The position numbers were made by a program, and so were the translations under genes. Below are positions 1-7,826 of a stretch of 17,858 nt of DNA, one piece after another. A model generated the notes under the pieces. It saw only the letters and a program-made list of their open reading frames with translations, did no database searches and was not told where the DNA came from. This DNA comes from a bacterium (GTDB lineage Bacteria > Elusimicrobiota > Elusimicrobia > Elusimicrobiales > UBA9959), in NCBI GenBank assembly GCA_021812825.1, contig JAKAMO010000059.1, positions 1-17,858 on the forward strand. The letters are read 5' to 3'. Every line of letters starts with the position of its first letter. The stretch's first letter is position 1.

Positions 1-1134
1 GGTGTCGACGGCGTCTGGATAGGCTACGAGGGCGAGCGCTCCGGCTACGAGAAGCGTGACAACCGCAGGTCCCCCGAGGAGATCATAAAGGGCCTGAAGG
101 ACAACGGCATCACCGTGCTGGCTTCCATGATAGTCGGCTTCGACTACCAGACCCCCGAGATCATAAAGGCCGAGCACAAGAAGCTGATGTCGCTGAAGCC
201 CGATCTGTGCCAGTTCATGATCTACAACCCGAACCCCGGCACGCCGCTCTACGAGAAGGTGAAGTCTCAGGGCCTCTTCCGCAAGGAGTTCGCCGATAAT
301 CCCGAGCATTACTGGAAATGGGCCAGCGGCTTCCGCTCGCTGACCGAGCACCCGCACATGACCGGTCCGGAGATAGAGAAGATGCAGATGTGGTGCTTCG
401 ACCAGGATTTCCGCGAGCTCGGACCCACTATCTACCGCGTCGTGGACACGATGCTGACCGGCTACCTGAAGCACAAGGATTCCTCCAACCCGTTCCTGCG
501 CATGAGGGCCGAGCGCTTCGCGAAAGAGCTGAAGATGACCTACCCGATGTACCTGCCGGGGGAGCTGTTCGCTCCGACGCTGCGCACCCGCGCGGTGGTG
601 CACAGGCTCAAGAAGCGCGTCTACGCGGCCTTCGGCGCGCCCGCCTTCTCCAACAGGTTCATGAGCTGGGGCGCCGTAGCCGCCGCGCTGTGGACCTCCT
701 TCAAGCTGCGTTTCAACCTCTTCCAGAACCCCGCGCTGACGCGCAAGGGCTGGCGTCTGCCGCCGGAGCCCTTCACCAAGGAGTGGCTGGAGGCCGAGCT
801 GCAGAAGCACAACGTGCCCCAGCGCCTCCACGTGCTGGTGGAGGAGTACGAAGGCCGCCGGAACCAGCTCAAAGTGCGCCTGGAGGGCGCGCTGGACCGC
901 CACAACGGCGAGAAGCTGGCCGAGGAGCTGCGCGCTTACCTCAAGGAGACCAAGGGCAAGCTGGTCATAGATCTGGAGAAACTGAAGGTCATGGAGAAGG
1001 AGGCCGCGGCGGCCTTCTCGCACAGGCTGTCCGAGTACCGCTCGCGGGTGAAGATCTCCATGCCCCGGAACGCCCCCGCCCACGCGGCGCAGTTCCTGCT
1101 CCTCGCCGAAGTGTTCAAGTACTACAAGGGCTGA
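1..1134 (+). CDS. B12-binding-type radical SAM protein, 3' part, with STAS-like C-terminal domain (partial)
   Basis: The reading frame is open from base 1, so the gene begins outside the window; any start inside the window is internal. What remains (377 codons) starts in the second half of a radical SAM barrel: GVWIGYEGER, then a SPEEII helix, GITVLASMIVGFDYQT and QFMIYNPNPGTPLYE, the signature of B12-binding radical SAM enzymes of the MiaB/BchE/HpnP type. The CxxxCxxC cluster motif and the B12 domain must lie upstream. A family-specific region follows. The last ~90 residues (about LKVRLEGALDRHN to the end, including GKLVIDLEKLKVME) look like a STAS fold, the anti-sigma-antagonist type, where a beta strand LVIDL precedes a helix. 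The substrate cannot be told from this part. A terminator follows 24 nt downstream. The radical SAM call is firm; the STAS call is an inference from pattern. Confidence 0.8.
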   Translation, partial: GVDGVWIGYEGERSGYEKRDNRRSPEEIIKGLKDNGITVLASMIVGFDYQTPEIIKAEHKKLMSLKPDLCQFMIYNPNPGTPLYEKVKSQGLFRKEFADNPEHYWKWASGFRSLTEHPHMTGPEIEKMQMWCFDQDFRELGPTIYRVVDTMLTGYLKHKDSSNPFLRMRAERFAKELKMTYPMYLPGELFAPTLRTRAVVHRLKKRVYAAFGAPAFSNRFMSWGAVAAALWTSFKLRFNLFQNPALTRKGWRLPPEPFTKEWLEAELQKHNVPQRLHVLVEEYEGRRNQLKVRLEGALDRHNGEKLAEELRAYLKETKGKLVIDLEKLKVMEKEAAAAFSHRLSEYRSRVKISMPRNAPAHAAQFLLLAEVFKYYKG

Positions 1135-1157
1135 GCGGGCCTCAGAACCCTCGCGCA

Positions 1158-1190
1158 AGACCCGGCGGAAAGCCGGGTCTTTTGCTTTTT
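1158..1190 (+). terminator. Rho-independent terminator of the radical SAM gene
   Basis: A 9-bp perfect stem AGACCCGGC / GCCGGGTCT (1158-1166 with 1172-1180) around a GGAAA loop is followed by TTTGCTTTTT on the plus strand. The T-run touches the stop codon of the converging mgtE gene. The opposite side of the stem has no T-run, so it serves the plus strand only. Confidence 0.9.
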
Positions 1191-2502
1191 AGATGAGCCT
1201 GGACTGCAGCAGCCAGGCGGTGCTGAGGAAGGCGAAGAAGCCTACCACGTCGGTGACCGTGGTGAGGAAGATGCCGGAGGAGTGCGCCGGGTCGTACCCG
1301 AGCCTCTTCATCGCCAGCGGGATCATGGCGCCGGACATGCCGGCGGCTACCATGTTCACTGTCATGGCGACGCCCACCACGAGACCCAGCCAGGCGCTGC
1401 CTTTCCAGAGCCAGGCGGCCGCCGCGGTCATCAGTCCTATCGCGGCGCCGTTGACCAGCCCTACCAGGATCTCCGTGCGTACCAGCTTCCAGGCGTTGTG
1501 CGGCGCTATCTCCCTCATCAGCATGCCGCGCAGCACTATGGAAAGCGTCTGCGTACCGGCGTTGCCGCCCTGTCCCGCGATGATGGGCAGGAAGACGGCC
1601 AGCACCGCCACGCGGGCGATGAAATCCTCGAACAGCGCCACGACCGAGCCGGCCAGGAAGGCGGTGGCGAGGTTTATCGTCAGCCACGGCAGCCGGCGCG
1701 TCACCTTGAACCAGGCCGGGGAGAAAGGCCTTTCTTCGGCGCTGGCGCCGAAGAGTATCTGCAGGTCCTCCGCCGCCTCCTCTTCGGTGGACTCTATCAG
1801 GTTCTTGGTGTTGACGACGCCGAGCAACCGGCCGTTCTCGTTGGTCACCGGCACGGCCAGGAAGTGACGGCGAGCGGCCAGTTGCACCAGTTCCTCGCGG
1901 TCCATGAAGGGCGAGACCTTGAGCACTTCCCGTATCATCACGTCCTCCACTTTCGCGTCCGGGGAGGAGAGCAGCAGGTCGCGCATGTTCAGCACTCCGA
2001 GCAGCCCGCTGGCGGCGTCCACCACGTAGCAGTAAGAGGCCGCCGGCAGCTGCTTCTTGGCTATCTGCCTGAGCCTGGCTATCACGTCCTTGACTCTGGC
2101 GTCGGAGCGGAAGGCGAGGAAATCCGTGTGCATCATCCGCCCGGCGCTTTCGCGCGGGTAGGCCAGTATCTCCGCCATGTCCTTGGAGAACTCCTGGTCC
2201 AGCAGCGGTATCACGGCCTTTGAGAACTCCGGATCGAACTGCCTGAAGATGTCGGCCGCCTGGTATTTGCCGGTGCGGTGAAGTATCCCGGCCGCCTCCT
2301 GCGGCGAGCGGTTCTCCAGCAGGCGGGCGGCGGCCTGCGGCGGCATGTTCTCCAGGGCCTGCGAGGCCACCGAGGGAGGCAGCGCCTTCATCAGCTGCGA
2401 GGCCTCTTTCGGCGGCAGGTCCTCCAACGCCTGCGCGGCCCTGACAGGGTCGTCCTGGATGAAGCGCTTCACGAGCTCAAGGGCGGCTTCTTTCCTGCTC
2501 AC
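1189..2502 (-). CDS. mgtE: Magnesium transporter MgtE
   Basis: 437 aa, the usual length for the MgtE family of Mg2+ channels in the inner membrane. Residues ~10-120 are the helical MgtE N domain, with repeated LPP/MPP turns. Residues ~121-245 are a CBS pair (YVVDAASGLLGVLNMRDLL, then FLAVPVTNENGRLLGVVNT), known to sense Mg2+ in this family. Residues ~268-437 are five membrane helices with the hallmark LPIIAGQGGNAGTQTL and, in the last helix, TTVTDVVGF, whose Asp418 matches the ion-binding pore aspartate. The start is GTG: it overlaps the sua5 stop (GTGA, 4 nt) and has AGGAGG 8 nt upstream at 2511-2516. The overlap implies translational coupling with sua5. No M-box riboswitch is visible, as expected for an internal operon gene. 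Confidence 0.96.
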   Translation of the reverse strand: MSRKEAALELVKRFIQDDPVRAAQALEDLPPKEASQLMKALPPSVASQALENMPPQAAARLLENRSPQEAAGILHRTGKYQAADIFRQFDPEFSKAVIPLLDQEFSKDMAEILAYPRESAGRMMHTDFLAFRSDARVKDVIARLRQIAKKQLPAASYCYVVDAASGLLGVLNMRDLLLSSPDAKVEDVMIREVLKVSPFMDREELVQLAARRHFLAVPVTNENGRLLGVVNTKNLIESTEEEAAEDLQILFGASAEERPFSPAWFKVTRRLPWLTINLATAFLAGSVVALFEDFIARVAVLAVFLPIIAGQGGNAGTQTLSIVLRGMLMREIAPHNAWKLVRTEILVGLVNGAAIGLMTAAAAWLWKGSAWLGLVVGVAMTVNMVAAGMSGAMIPLAMKRLGYDPAHSSGIFLTTVTDVVGFFAFLSTAWLLQSRLI

Positions 2503-3455
2503 GCGGAGGCCCTCCTGAGGCGGTCCATGATGGCCCTGCCCAGACCGTGGCGCGGGACTTCCTCGGCGTAGATGACGCGGGCGCCGGAGCTTTCCAGCGC
2601 GTGGAGGGCGCGGAACAGGCCGGCCGCCGCCTCGCGCAGGTCGCCGGAGCGCGACAGCACCTTTACCGCCGCGAAACGTCCCGCTGGTCGTCTGGAGAAG
2701 GCCAGGTAGGCCGCGCTCGGACCGGGCTTTAGCCTTGAGCCCGGAGTAATTATCTTAAGTTTCGCGGCCGGAGCGTAATGTCTTTTCAGGCATCCGGGGG
2801 CCATGGGTCTGGCGCCGCCTCGGCCGGGCTTCGCCGCCGGTCCGGCGGTCCTCTCTATCTCCTCCAGCGGCAGGCCGCCGGGGCGAAGCAGGACCGGGCG
2901 CCCCTTCTCGAAAGCGATGATGGTGGATTCTACCCCTATGCGGGTATGCCCGCCGTCGAGTATGAGGTCGGGTCCGTCGCCCAGTTGCTTCCTGACGTGC
3001 GCGGCCGAGGTAGGGCTGAGCTGTCCGAAACGGTTGGCGCTCGGCGCGGCGATGGGCCGTCCCGAGGCCCTTATCAGGGCCAGGGCGTGCGGACCGGCCG
3101 GTACCCTTACCGCCACCGTCCTGAGGCCGGCGGTGACGATGTCGGGCACGGCGGCGGCCTTTGGCAGGACCAGCGTCAGCGGCCCCGGCCAGAACTTCTT
3201 CATGAGCCTTTCGGCGGCCGCGGGGATGCGGGAGAAGAGTTTTCTCGCCCTGGCGGCGGAACATTCGTGCAGTATCAGCGGGTCGAAGCGGGGACGGCCC
3301 TTGATCTCGAAGATCCTGGCGCAGGCTTCCGGATCGAGCCCGTCGGCGCCCAGGCCGTAGACGGTCTCCGTGGGGAAAGCCACCACCCCTCCGCGTCTTA
3401 TCGCCGCGGCGGCCTTTTCTATGCCGGCTTTCCCGGCTTTCAAGGTGTTGCCCAT
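2499..3455 (-). CDS. sua5: L-threonylcarbamoyladenylate synthase, Sua5 type (YrdC plus Sua5 domains)
   Basis: 318 aa. Makes threonylcarbamoyl-AMP from Thr, bicarbonate and ATP for t6A37 of ANN-decoding tRNAs, in the cytosol. The YrdC domain covers ~12-200: GGVVAFPTETVYGLGADG, the KGRP loop (IKGRPRFDPLILH), FWPGPLTLVL, RVPAGPHALALI and APSANRFGQLSPTS. The linker APGCLKRHYAP (~219-229) is the Sua5 hallmark that closes over the active site, and a smaller Sua5 domain fills the rest, so this is Sua5 rather than short TsaC. The ATG has no Shine-Dalgarno, but an extended -10 (TGCTAGAAT) ends 7 nt before it, suggesting a leaderless message of its own. It lies 18 nt after the sensor gene and overlaps mgtE by 4 nt. 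Confidence 0.95.
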   Translation of the reverse strand: MGNTLKAGKAGIEKAAAAIRRGGVVAFPTETVYGLGADGLDPEACARIFEIKGRPRFDPLILHECSAARARKLFSRIPAAAERLMKKFWPGPLTLVLPKAAAVPDIVTAGLRTVAVRVPAGPHALALIRASGRPIAAPSANRFGQLSPTSAAHVRKQLGDGPDLILDGGHTRIGVESTIIAFEKGRPVLLRPGGLPLEEIERTAGPAAKPGRGGARPMAPGCLKRHYAPAAKLKIITPGSRLKPGPSAAYLAFSRRPAGRFAAVKVLSRSGDLREAAAGLFRALHALESSGARVIYAEEVPRHGLGRAIMDRLRRASA

Positions 3456-3462
3456 CCGGCTA

Positions 3463-3471
3463 ATTCTAGCA
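3463..3471 (-). promoter_or_regulatory. Extended -10 promoter, sua5 (candidate, leaderless)
   Basis: On the minus strand the sequence reads TGCTAGAAT, i.e. TGn plus TAGAAT, and ends 7 nt before the sua5 ATG. A start site 6-7 nt downstream would fall on the A of ATG. No convincing -35 box is seen. It overlaps the stop codon region of the upstream sensor gene. Confidence 0.45.
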
Positions 3472-3473
3472 AT

Positions 3474-5861
3474 TTAGCCGGCGCTCCCGGCGGCGCCGCC
3501 GCCGTCCTTGCCGTCTTCGCCCTCTCCGCAGCGCCTCCCGCCATACTTAGTGGCCGTGACGTCGGTCCAGGAACCGATGATGTCGCCGGAGCCGTCCTGG
3601 AGCTCCTTGAGCTGGGCGTGCAGGCAGACCAGGGAGCCGTCACGGCGGCGGAGGTGGAACTCATGCGAGATAGTGACTCCGGGGGCTACCTTTGACGCCG
3701 CGCGCATGGCCTTCTGGAAGTCCTCCGGGGCTGTGACCTCGGCGAACCAGCCGGGACGCAGCAGGTCGGCCGCCTCGTAGCCTGTCATCTCCTCCAGGCT
3801 GCCGCTGACCCAGTCCGGTATAAGTCTGTCGCCGGCGCGTTTAAGGCGGAAGAGCACGGCCGGGACCGTCTCCATCATGTGGGAAAGGTACTCCGCCGTC
3901 CTCTTGAGAGCGGTTTCCGCCTTCTTCCGCTTCTCTTCCGCGGAGATGGAGTCGAGCGCCAGCTCGGCGTCGGATTTCAGGGCGGAGAGCAGGTCCTGCT
4001 CGTCCCCGGAGAAGAAGTTCTTCTCCGAGCTGTAGAGGCTGAGCACGGCCCTGAGGCTGCCGGAATCCATCAGCGGCACGGCCGCGGAGGACGCCAGGCC
4101 TGAGTCGGCGGCCTTTTGGCGCCAGGGTTCCATCCGCGGATCGGCGGCGATGTCGGCGCAAACCGCTATCTCGCCGGTCCTGGCCGCGAGACCGGACGGG
4201 CCTTCGGCGGCGGGGCTGTCCTTGATCTTTACCGTGAGGCCCTGGACGTATCCGGCCCCCCTGCCTGCCCAGTAGGCCGGCAGGAGCTTGCCGGTATACT
4301 CGTCAGGTATCCCTATCCAGGCCAGCTCGTAGCCGCCTGCGGCAGTAGCGGTGGCGCAGATCTGGCGCAGCAGTTCCTCCCTGTCCTTGATGCGGGCGGC
4401 GGCCCTGTTGATGCTGGCCAGTATGCTGTAGAGGCGCAGGTTCTTCAGCAGGTCGGCCTGCGTTCTCTCCAGCCTGAGCTGGGCCGCCTTGCGCTCGCTG
4501 ATGTCACGGCAGATGAAATATACCAGCCTCCGGCCGCCCTGTACCACGCCCGAGGCGCTTACCTCTATTGGGAAGCGTTCGCCGTTCTTGCGCAGATGGG
4601 TGGCCTCGTAGACCTGGCCCCTTCCGGAGGCTATGTCCCGGAACCGCCGGTTGAACCTGGGGATATCCTCCGGCGGTATCAGGCCCTCCGGGCGGAGCTT
4701 GAGCATCTCCGCCTGGGTGTACCCGTAGGTCTCGCAGGCTTTCTTATTGACCATCAGCAGCGAACGCTTCTCCGGGTCGGCCAGCAGGATCATGTCGTTG
4801 GCGTTGTCCGCCAGCGCCTCGAAGCTGAGCCTGTACTGCTCCTTCTCCGTCTCAATGCCAGTCAGCGTCTTTGAATAGCGTTCGGTCTGGAGGCGAAACT
4901 GGAAGTAGGCAAGGCCGCCGGCGGCGATGACCAGGAAGAAGGTGAAAATGAGTATCATGGCGGAAGCCCTGCCGGACTCCTCCATTATCTCCGGCCAGTC
5001 CATCTTGGCCACGATGGCCCAGCCGGTATCCCCGACCATGCCTACGGAGGCGAGCACCTTCCTGCCGCGGTAGTCGGTGCCGAAGAAGGTCCCGGTCTTT
5101 CCGCGCAGGGCCATGGCCTCCGGCAGGTCTTCGGAGGAAAGCGGCCGGCGCAGGCTCAGCGGAGCCCCGGGCATATGGCGTAATTCGTTGATCGCTACGA
5201 CGTCTTCACCCTCCCTGCGTCCCAGCGTGGTCTCCCCGCTGGCGCTGGGCGTCGGCCAGCGGCTGATGAGGGGGTAGAGGTACTCCCGGGGTTCGATGCC
5301 GAGCAGGAGTACCAGCTGGCCGGCCGCGGCCGATGCCCTGGCCGCTATCTCCAGATGCGATCTCCCGTTCCACGCGGTATAGAAATCACCCATCTCGGGC
5401 CTGCCAGAGCGCAAAGCCTTCCGGACCAGCTCCGTCGTTTCCGGCGATAGGGACTTTGGAAAGTCCCCGACGGAGAGGATTATCCTCCCTTCCGGCCTGG
5501 CCAGCATGGCGTAGCAGTACTGGTTGTATTTCAGGTAGCTGCGCAGGCGCGCGGCTATCAGGTTCCTGGTCCCGGTATCCTCCGGATGGGAGGACAGGCG
5601 GTCCAGCACCTTGGAGAGGACCGGACTGTCGATGAGCGACTCGGTGTCCCGCAGCCGGTCCATGCGCCAGAAGAGTATCTGTTCCGTCTTGAAGTCCCTG
5701 ATGGACGAGAGGAGATCGGCGGCGTCGGTCTTTATGGCGTGCAGGAAGTACTGATGGTAGGCCAGTCCGCCGGCCAATATGGCGACGGCCGCGGCGAGGA
5801 ATATCGCCGCGCGCCTGCTCTTGAGGCGCAGTATCTCTTCGGAAAAACGCGGAAGCGCCAC
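3474..5861 (-). CDS. Membrane-bound PAS-GAF-PAS sensor protein without output domain
   Basis: 795 aa. TM1 ~18-36; extracytoplasmic sensor region ~40-298, Cache-like in layout, with FKTEQILFWRMDRL and a late WAIVAKMD; TM2 ~299-323; PAS1 ~343-460 ending CRDISERKAA; coiled linker; GAF ~485-640 (AGGYELAWIGIPDE, SSAAVPLMDSG); PAS2 ~653-772 ending GSWTDVTATK. After PAS2 there is no histidine kinase, GGDEF, EAL or phosphatase domain, only ~23 Gly/Arg/Asp-rich residues. This is typical of the front half of a hybrid kinase, so the C-terminus may be truncated or frameshifted near base 3540; a one-base shift there would read KYAGGAAERAKTA, closer to a PAS-exit helix. Start GTG at 5861, chosen for GGAGGAG at 5868-5874 (6-nt spacing). 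Signal and partner unknown. Confidence 0.82.
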   Translation of the reverse strand: MALPRFSEEILRLKSRRAAIFLAAAVAILAGGLAYHQYFLHAIKTDAADLLSSIRDFKTEQILFWRMDRLRDTESLIDSPVLSKVLDRLSSHPEDTGTRNLIAARLRSYLKYNQYCYAMLARPEGRIILSVGDFPKSLSPETTELVRKALRSGRPEMGDFYTAWNGRSHLEIAARASAAAGQLVLLLGIEPREYLYPLISRWPTPSASGETTLGRREGEDVVAINELRHMPGAPLSLRRPLSSEDLPEAMALRGKTGTFFGTDYRGRKVLASVGMVGDTGWAIVAKMDWPEIMEESGRASAMILIFTFFLVIAAGGLAYFQFRLQTERYSKTLTGIETEKEQYRLSFEALADNANDMILLADPEKRSLLMVNKKACETYGYTQAEMLKLRPEGLIPPEDIPRFNRRFRDIASGRGQVYEATHLRKNGERFPIEVSASGVVQGGRRLVYFICRDISERKAAQLRLERTQADLLKNLRLYSILASINRAAARIKDREELLRQICATATAAGGYELAWIGIPDEYTGKLLPAYWAGRGAGYVQGLTVKIKDSPAAEGPSGLAARTGEIAVCADIAADPRMEPWRQKAADSGLASSAAVPLMDSGSLRAVLSLYSSEKNFFSGDEQDLLSALKSDAELALDSISAEEKRKKAETALKRTAEYLSHMMETVPAVLFRLKRAGDRLIPDWVSGSLEEMTGYEAADLLRPGWFAEVTAPEDFQKAMRAASKVAPGVTISHEFHLRRRDGSLVCLHAQLKELQDGSGDIIGSWTDVTATKYGGRRCGEGEDGKDGGGAAGSAG

Positions 5862-5874
5862 CCCCCACTCCTCC

Positions 5875-5888
5875 GGGCCGGAAGGCCC
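5875..5888 (-). other. Short hairpin between tRNA-Ser and the sensor gene
   Basis: GGGCC, a four-base loop and GGCCC form a 5-bp stem directly abutting the Shine-Dalgarno (5868-5874) of the sensor gene on the minus strand. There is no T-run, so it is a poor terminator; it may instead be a processing or translation-modulating hairpin. Confidence 0.35.
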
Positions 5889-5913
5889 TTATGAGGACGC
5901 TGAGCGTAAAGTA

Positions 5914-6004
5914 CGGAGAGGAAGGGATTCGAACCCTTGATACGCGTTTACACACGTATGCCGGTTTAGCAAACCGGTGCCTTCAACCACTCGGCCACCT
6001 CTCC
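5914..6004 (-). tRNA. tRNA-Ser (anticodon GCU)
   Basis: A 91-nt class II tRNA. The acceptor arms GGAGAGG (5998-6004) and CCTCTCC (5915-5921) pair fully, with discriminator G at 5914. The D arm is TGGCCGAGTGG-like; the anticodon stem is CCGGT/ACCGG with loop TTGCTAA, giving anticodon GCU, which reads AGC/AGU. The long variable arm ATACGTG...CGCGTAT is typical of tRNA-Ser, and the T arm carries GGTTCGAATCC. The 3' CCA is not encoded. Confidence 0.97.
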
Positions 6005-6050
6005 AGATCGGGGCTCAACGCCGCTGCCGGAACCCGGGACCAGCACGACT

Positions 6051-6056
6051 ATTATA
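6051..6056 (-). promoter_or_regulatory. -10 box of the tRNA-Ser promoter (candidate)
   Basis: A perfect TATAAT on the minus strand lies about 46 nt upstream of the mature tRNA 5' end, leaving a ~40-nt leader for RNase P removal. The -35 position overlaps the end of the SDR gene and matches the consensus poorly. Confidence 0.5.
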
Positions 6057-6070
6057 TAAAAGCGAAAAGG

Positions 6071-7018
6071 CTAACTGAAAGTCTTTTTTATCCCCTCTTC
6101 CAGGGGCGTCCAGCGCGCAGTCCCGGCGGCCCTTTCCCACAGGGCCGGAGAAGCCGTCCAGTTCGGCGCTGCCGCTTCCCTGGCCTTGTCGCGGTTCATG
6201 ACCGGCTCGGTCCCGGCCAGCGCCGTGACGGCCTCGTAGAGCCAGCCCACGGCGTATACCGCGGCCGGCGGCAGCGAGAGCATCAGCGGCATTTTGACCC
6301 CCATGCCGGCGGCCAGCATGGAGATGAATTCCCGCCACTCGTACGAGCGGGGCTCGCAGACGTAGAATGCGCCGCCGTCGAACCTGGGAGTGTCCAGCGC
6401 GGCCCGCATAGCGGCGACCAGGTCGTCGATGTAGACGAAGCTGAAGCGGCCGCCGGACGAGCCGGCGTTCACCATGACCCCTTTTCGCACCCATTCGGCT
6501 ATCTTGGAGAAGCCCGAATCCTTCCTGCCGTAGATTATAGGCGGGCGCAGGATCACGTAGGCGCCTCCGGAGAAGGAGCGTACCGCCTTTTCACCCTCGA
6601 GCTTGCTCCTGCCGTAGAAGGAGACGGGGGCCTCCGGCTGTTCCTCAGTGCGCGGCGAGTCCGCCAGGGACGGGCCGCCGGCGGCGAGGCTGGAGACGTA
6701 GACCAGTTTCTTCAGCGACGGGACGGAGTTGGCCGCCGCCACCAGGTTGGCCGTCCCCGCGGCGTTGGCCCGCATGAAGTCGCGCTCCGAGCGGCAGAAC
6801 AGCGCGGCGGCCAGGTGTACCGCGGCGTCGGCACCGTCGAGGGCCCGGCGGAGGCTTTCCCGATCGGAGAAGTCGGCCTCGGCGTACTGCGCCCCTTCCA
6901 GCGGCGCCGCGGGGCGGCGGCGCGTTATTATGCGTACGGCGCAGCCGGAGGCGAGCAGGGCCCTGCAGAGGGCGCCGCCCACGAAGCCGGTGCCGCCGGT
7001 GACGGCGATAGCCCTCAT
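6071..7018 (-). CDS. NAD(P)-dependent epimerase/reductase, extended SDR family
   Basis: 315 aa, cytosolic. The Rossmann start has TGGTGFVG (7-14), with ITRRRP after the second strand, which favours NADP(H). Next come DGADAAVHLAA, VYVSSLAA (106-113) and YGRSK (135-139), the YxxxK catalytic pair, then the extended-SDR elements VILRPPIIYGR and FVYIDDLVAAM. The family includes dihydroflavonol-reductase-like, 3-beta-HSD-like and HpnA-like enzymes and nucleotide-sugar epimerases; the substrate cannot be assigned. ATG overlaps the stop of the preceding small membrane gene (ATGA), with AAGGGGA just upstream, so it is the last gene of the TonB operon. Confidence 0.9.
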   Translation of the reverse strand: MRAIAVTGGTGFVGGALCRALLASGCAVRIITRRRPAAPLEGAQYAEADFSDRESLRRALDGADAAVHLAAALFCRSERDFMRANAAGTANLVAAANSVPSLKKLVYVSSLAAGGPSLADSPRTEEQPEAPVSFYGRSKLEGEKAVRSFSGGAYVILRPPIIYGRKDSGFSKIAEWVRKGVMVNAGSSGGRFSFVYIDDLVAAMRAALDTPRFDGGAFYVCEPRSYEWREFISMLAAGMGVKMPLMLSLPPAAVYAVGWLYEAVTALAGTEPVMNRDKAREAAAPNWTASPALWERAAGTARWTPLEEGIKKTFS

Positions 7019-7446
7019 TTCTTCCCCTTCAGCTTTTCCACGGCCTTGGCGGCCTCGCGGTCCAGCTCCTTGATGCCGGCTGTGCCCTCGGGCACCTTTA
7101 CGTCCAGGTGTATGCCCAGGCGGGCAAGGCCCTTCGCCACCGTCGCGCGGTCGGGGTAATCCTCGTTCTGCAGCTTATCCAGCACGCTTACCTTGTCGGC
7201 CTGCGGCATCGTGACGGCCAGGGCGCCGGCCATGAGTGCGAAGGAGGCCGCGTTGATGGTCAGTCCGGCGGCGCCGCTTATGAAGCGCACGAGAGCCGTG
7301 CTGGTGTTGATGAACAGCAGGAAGACGCTCCAGAGCAGCAGGGAGACGGCGAGGTAATAGACGCCCAGCGGACCCGTGTCAGGGTAGCAGGCGAAGAAAG
7401 CCAGGTGTATAAAAGCGACGCCGGTTATCTTCAGTATCATCTTCAT
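7015..7446 (-). CDS. Small membrane protein, paralogue of its upstream neighbour
   Basis: 143 aa, family not recognised. The start MKMILKITG was chosen because its ATG overlaps the upstream stop by one base (TGATG) and GGAGA lies just upstream; the frame is open further 5' but there it shadows two other genes. About three membrane helices: ~5-20, ~28-46 and ~58-80. After these comes MPQADK, a soluble stretch with YPDRATVAKGLARLGI, and a charged Lys/Glu-rich tail ending KLKGKK. It shares with the neighbour HLxxFxCYPxxGxxG near the N-terminus, MPQxD after the last helix, and YP...GLxRLGI. The two are tandem duplicates that diverged. The place in a TonB operon suggests an accessory to the energised envelope complex; this is inference. 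Confidence 0.75.
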   Translation of the reverse strand: MKMILKITGVAFIHLAFFACYPDTGPLGVYYLAVSLLLWSVFLLFINTSTALVRFISGAAGLTINAASFALMAGALAVTMPQADKVSVLDKLQNEDYPDRATVAKGLARLGIHLDVKVPEGTAGIKELDREAAKAVEKLKGKK

Positions 7447-7820
7447 CAGGGGTTCTCCGTAGGGGGCGGCGGAGGCCGCAGGCTGGGAGCGTAGATGCCC
7501 AGCCTCAGCAGGCCCACATAAACTGATTCGCCTTTTGGATATTCGCTGTATAGGAACTTGGTGTAGGGGCTGCGTCCGTCCTTCTGCGGCATCAGCGTGA
7601 GGGCGGAGAACAGGCAGGCGAGCAGGAAGAAGACGGCGAAGATGATCCTGTTGCCGCGATTCCAGCTGCTGACCGCGTTGGCGGTGAAGATGGCCAGCCC
7701 GGTCCACATCAGCGGGGAGATGAAGAGGAACGTCATACCCATCCGGCCGCTCTCCGGGTAGCAGACGAAGGTCCCCAGGTGTATCAGGACGGCCGTGAAG
7801 ATAAGGGCGCTCAGGGGCAT
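7446..7820 (-). CDS. Small membrane protein, paralogue of its downstream neighbour
   Basis: 124 aa, family not recognised. Three hydrophobic helices at ~3-20, ~27-50 and ~58-76, with HLGTFVCYPESGRMGM between the first two. A short soluble part follows: MPQKDGRSP, then YPKGESVYVGLLRLGI, then a proline-rich end (RPPPPPTENP). The CYP.SG and YP...GL.RLGI blocks recur in the next gene. The start at 7820 lies 6 nt after the TonB-like stop; the Shine-Dalgarno is weak, so translation is probably coupled. No lipobox: the Cys lacks the preceding LxxC pattern. Confidence 0.75.
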   Translation of the reverse strand: MPLSALIFTAVLIHLGTFVCYPESGRMGMTFLFISPLMWTGLAIFTANAVSSWNRGNRIIFAVFFLLACLFSALTLMPQKDGRSPYTKFLYSEYPKGESVYVGLLRLGIYAPSLRPPPPPTENP

Positions 7821-7826
7821 GGCAGG

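Noticed and set aside
5891..7159. Long plus-strand open frame of 422 codons running across the tRNA and SDR gene
   Set aside because: It passes through the tRNA-Ser and is the mirror of the SDR gene; its Arg/Gly/Ala-rich translation is a GC-content artefact.
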